A stretch of 64,000 nt of DNA from GWE2-40-63 sp050179685 (GTDB lineage Bacteria > Bacteroidota > Bacteroidia > Bacteroidales > SZUA-534), in contig JBFXEW010000023.1 in assembly GCA_050179685.1 (NCBI GenBank), forward strand, positions 22,629 to 86,628, given 5' to 3'. Of this stretch, positions 62,601 to 64,000 are shown in pieces. The first letter of the stretch is position 1. Every line of letters begins with the position of its first letter. The translations under genes and the position numbers were made by a program. The notes beneath the pieces were generated by a model. That model saw only the letters and a list, made by a program, of their open reading frames with translations, had not been told where the DNA came from and searched no databases.

Positions 62601-62713
62601 GTTGGCACTAAACTTTCAATTAATTGTTGCAAATCGCCGCGAAACGTATGTTCTGTTGCATTGCCTAATTTGAAGCGCTTATTTAGGTTGTCTAAGTATT
62701 GTTCTATTGTCAT
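59672..62713 (-). CDS. Single-chain restriction-modification enzyme (nuclease + N6-adenine methyltransferase)
   Basis: A 1013-residue protein resembling type IIG / type ISP-like enzymes. N-terminal PD-(D/E)xK nuclease: Glu21 (EHTFRGDLQQ), Pro53-Asp54 (GAPDYIL), Glu68-x-Lys70 (GFIEAKD). A helical connector follows (about 80-370). Methyltransferase motif I is LDPATGTGTF (Asp379) and motif IV is GNPPY (Asn497-Tyr500), the N6-adenine type. The region about 500-790 should contain the rest of the methylase and the target recognition domain; the C-terminus has SPTYREKYKEFLKIDFPRVP and YQPAQKWLKDRKNRELTFED, typical of ISP-type C-domains. There is no helicase. GC is near 25% from about 60420 to 61200 and about 45-55% on both sides. 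It has its own promoter and is bracketed by hairpins A and B. Confidence 0.88.
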   Translation of the reverse strand: MTIEQYLDNLNKRFKLGNATEHTFRGDLQQLIESLVPTIRATNEPKRQSCGAPDYILTKKDIPVGFIEAKDMGDKDLDGLKKTGHKEQFDRYKASLNNLIFTDYLRFHLYHDGVLITKIEIGELTDKGIKPLPQNFATFENLIKDFCTHIGQTIKSPKKLAEMMAGKARLLSEVIEKALTSDEVNEENSSLKDQMIAFKQILIHDITPKGFADVYAQTIAYGMFAARLHDASLNNFSRQEAAELIPKSNPFLRKLFGYISGPEIDDRIKWIVDSLADIFLATNVEEILKNYGKSTKMEDPIIHFYETFLSEYDPKLRKSRGVWYTPQPVVDFIVRAVDDILKTEFNLPQGLADTSKTTIKVDLQGKKVNHEVHKVQILDPATGTGTFLAEVVKHIHHKFEGQQGIWSSYVETHLLPRLNGFELLMASYAMAHLKLDLLLKETGYKPTKDQRFKVFLTNSLEEHHPATGTLWSNWLSTEANEANHIKRDTPVMCIIGNPPYAVSSTNKNDWIEKLISDYKKDLDEKSYNSLSDDYVKFIRYGQHFVEKNGNGILAYISNNSFIDGIVFRQMRKHLLECFDKIYIIDLHGNAKKKEVCQDGSPDQNVFDIMQGVSINIFIKTGKKKKNDLGNVFNLDLFGKREHKYEYLINHNLNSVAWQKLNYSEPNYYFVQKNFIDIEKYDTGFKVDELFPTNSVGIVTSRDAVLIGYSKEELTKQVETYYNIHIDKTLVKSVDYRTFDRRFIYYDTKLIDRARDKVMRHILQKNTVLNIPKQAIKGFNHVFVGNSLCDKNFIDSAGQFGAGNAFPLYLYPETNTQQTIDQTTERTPNLNPVIVNRIADLLGLTFTNEKETTPNTFAPIDILDYIYAVLHSPTYREKYKEFLKIDFPRVPYPKDKDTFWLLVKLAGEIRQIHLLESPTVEKYITQYPIDGNNVVQKPLFENGKVYINDTQYFDNVPEIAWNFYIGGYQPAQKWLKDRKNRELTFEDISHYQKIIVALSETDRLMKEIDNIEIE

Positions 62714-62741
62714 TTTAACTAAGAAATGGTTCGAATAATCA

Positions 62742-62773
62742 CAAATGTATCAAATTCTGTGGTGCGTCGACAA
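62742..62773 (-). promoter_or_regulatory. Promoter of the R-M gene
   Basis: On the minus strand, TTG (62773-62771) and TACATTTG (62749-62742) are separated by 21 bases, a good Bacteroidota promoter. The -33 element is immediately next to hairpin A. Confidence 0.5.
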
Positions 62774-62774
62774 G

Positions 62775-62838
62775 AAAACAACTCTTTTGCAAACTTCGGT
62801 TGTGTGTCGGCTTGTGCGGTTTGCAAATGTGTTGTTTT
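62775..62838. repeat. Hairpin element A, upstream edge of the R-M gene
   Basis: AAAACAACTCTTTTGCAAAC (62775-62794) pairs with GTTTGCAAATGTGTTGTTTT (62819-62838) at 18 of 20 positions; the 24-base loop holds CGGCTTGTGCGG. Sequence and fold resemble element B. No gene lies within. Confidence 0.8.
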
Positions 62839-62981
62839 GTGGGGCGGTTGTATCATTTTTCTTAAATAATTATTAGAGCCTTTAGTCTACTATTTATCCG
62901 TTTTATTATACTTTGTTGACAGATTGAAATAAAGAAAAGTACATTTAGTGAATAAGCTATATTGGTTGTAAATATCTTATT

Positions 62982-63887
62982 TCATTTATAAAGTCTGTTA
63001 TAGTATACATCATTTGTTTTAGTATTATGGGCTATTACCCTAAGATAATTGGTTTTAAACACATAGCTAGATAGGTTTAAATCTCCATTTGCGCTAATAA
63101 AAGTATATTCTTTATTGTAACTATCCAATATTCCGAAAATAAAAATAAGTTCAACATCGTCTCCATTTTCTTCAATAATTAAAGCTTCTTTCATATTCAT
63201 TTCTATTAACAAAAATTCTTCCCAAACAACATAACCCATTAATTCTTGTTTGTAGAGTTTAAATGGTAATTGTAGCAATTCTATGTAATCTAAACATTTT
63301 GGGGGCTTTGCATATTGTAAAGAATATGGAACATTAGAGCGCAAAAGTGTAGAATGAATTTTAAATGCATTACTTTTCAAATCAAACTTTAAATCTTTAA
63401 AAGGCTGGATTGTAATATAGCTAGCAGAAATAAGCTTTTCTCTTTTATCCTTTAAATCTTCATATCTAATTTTGTATTCGTTTGATTGTTTGAAAACTTC
63501 CTTCTGTAAATCAGAACTTTTTTTCAAGTCATCATAATAATTACATACATCTAGGTTATATAAATAATGCGCTTTTTCGCGTTTATTACCTCCAACATAT
63601 GTACATTGTGCTTTTATAAAACTAATATCCAAATCATTTGAAGAAAAAATAATTTTCTTTAATTCTTCTGAATCAAGAGGTCTGTTGTTTTTGGAAAATT
63701 CCTCGAGTTTAGCCTTTGCTTGAGAAAGTTGCTGAGTAGTATTATTAAACTTGAATAATATTTTTGGATTATTTGGTTCAAATGAATCTATTTTACTTTT
63801 ATTATTTAAATTAAATCTCTCTATTTGTTCTATCAGTGCCACTGCTTCATTGTAATCAATTTCATTTAAATTTAAATGATTAGTCAT
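62982..63887 (-). CDS. Hypothetical protein overlapping the transposase stop
   Basis: A 301-residue soluble protein from ATG 63887 (MTNHLNLNEIDYNEAVALIE). The N-terminal half is helical and charged (QLSQAKAKLEEFSKNNRPLD; QSNEYKIRYEDLKDKREKLI); the C-terminal half is beta-rich (MGYVVWEEFLLIEMNMKEAL, DVELIFIFGILDSYNKEY). I recognise no domain. GC is about 25% in sampled lines, unlike the core. Its start overlaps the stop of the IS1595-type transposase gene by 8 bases, so the two are likely translated in sequence. A GTG further upstream could extend it by 20 residues but would lie fully inside the transposase. It may be a passenger gene of the element. Confidence 0.7.
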   Translation of the reverse strand: MTNHLNLNEIDYNEAVALIEQIERFNLNNKSKIDSFEPNNPKILFKFNNTTQQLSQAKAKLEEFSKNNRPLDSEELKKIIFSSNDLDISFIKAQCTYVGGNKREKAHYLYNLDVCNYYDDLKKSSDLQKEVFKQSNEYKIRYEDLKDKREKLISASYITIQPFKDLKFDLKSNAFKIHSTLLRSNVPYSLQYAKPPKCLDYIELLQLPFKLYKQELMGYVVWEEFLLIEMNMKEALIIEENGDDVELIFIFGILDSYNKEYTFISANGDLNLSSYVFKTNYLRVIAHNTKTNDVYYNRLYK

Positions 63888-64000
63888 TATTATACCAGTA
63901 ATTATCAGACATAGCAATTGCAAGTCTGTCGAATAGCCTATCACCAAAGTACCTGCGGTTTAATTTGTAGCAAAATTCATCCAAATAGGATTGAAGATAT
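63880..64000 (-). mobile_element. IS1595/ISXO2-type transposase, C-terminal end only
   Basis: Reading the minus strand from the window edge to TAA at 63880-63882 gives 39 residues: YLQSYLDEFCYKLNRRYFGD, then RLFDRLAIAM and SDNYWYNND. The LQxYLDEFCxxxNRR and LFDRL pattern is the C-terminal signature of IS1595-family (ISXO2-like) transposases, after the catalytic DDE region, which lies outside the window. The downstream hypothetical gene starts within its last codons. The terminal inverted repeat cannot be confirmed from one end; GGGGCGGTTGTATCA at 62840-62854 is a possible end. Confidence 0.75.

Noticed and set aside
59591..62838. Hairpins A and B as integron attC sites
   Set aside because: They flank a gene as direct repeats, as attC would, but the core motifs RYYYAAC and GTTRRRY are missing on both strands, the gene has its own promoter, and no integrase is seen.

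Overview
The window looks like the chromosome of a Bacteroidota bacterium. The evidence is a hybrid two-component regulator, a SusC/SusD pair, C-terminal type IX secretion sorting domains, promoters of the TTG-N19-TAnnTTTG type and weak Shine-Dalgarno signals. The gene mix recalls Marinilabiliales/Prolixibacteraceae-like polysaccharide degraders, but no marker gene is present to fix the genus. Core regions run at roughly 40-53% GC where counted by hand; the right end has patches near 25%.

Positions 1-31821 hold a large glucuronoxylan utilisation locus. A GH43 (cut by the left edge) and the hybrid sensor-regulator are on the minus strand. A divergent LacI-type regulator has a near-perfect operator in front of it. 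It starts a 26-kb plus-strand run: GH67 alpha-glucuronidase, fructuronate reductase (SDR), aldo/keto reductase and mannonate dehydratase, then a strong terminator. Next come SusC, SusD, a secreted GH10 and a secreted carbohydrate-binding protein, then a second terminator. The last part is GH35, a GPH sugar:cation symporter, GH10, GH30, a cytoplasmic GH43, another GH10 and GH115. The likely flow is: T9SS-exported GH10 and GH30 cut xylan outside; SusCD imports oligomers; lipoprotein GH10s, GH115 and GH67 work on them at the envelope; the symporter moves products inward; GH43 gives xylose; the UxuB/UxuA-type enzymes take the uronic acid toward 2-keto-3-deoxygluconate. A MITE-like inverted repeat closes the locus.

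Positions 32085-55919 are mostly core genes: a DUF5020 outer-membrane protein, a chemotaxis-type receptor, an envelope glycan cluster (two deacetylase-type proteins, a FemAB/GNAT-like protein, a GT4), murB with a VOC protein and a flavoprotein, a thioesterase, an E2-E1(fused)-flavodoxin-dihydroorotate-dehydrogenase-like cluster, sucCD, a membrane histidine kinase paired with a DUF438/PAS protein, two RRM proteins with an overlapping cold-shock protein, and a TPR protein.

Positions 56000-64000 are an accessory region. It carries an orphan T9SS protein, several short-period tandem arrays (7, 9/27 and 42 bp), a 14-residue-repeat reading frame broken by one TAG, a protein with an internal duplication, small palindromic elements, a single-chain restriction-modification enzyme, and at the edge the end of an IS1595-type transposase overlapping a gene of unknown function. 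The R-M gene and its promoter are bracketed by two related hairpins with compensatory changes, and its recognition region has a very different base composition from the rest. No rRNA, tRNA or CRISPR array was seen.
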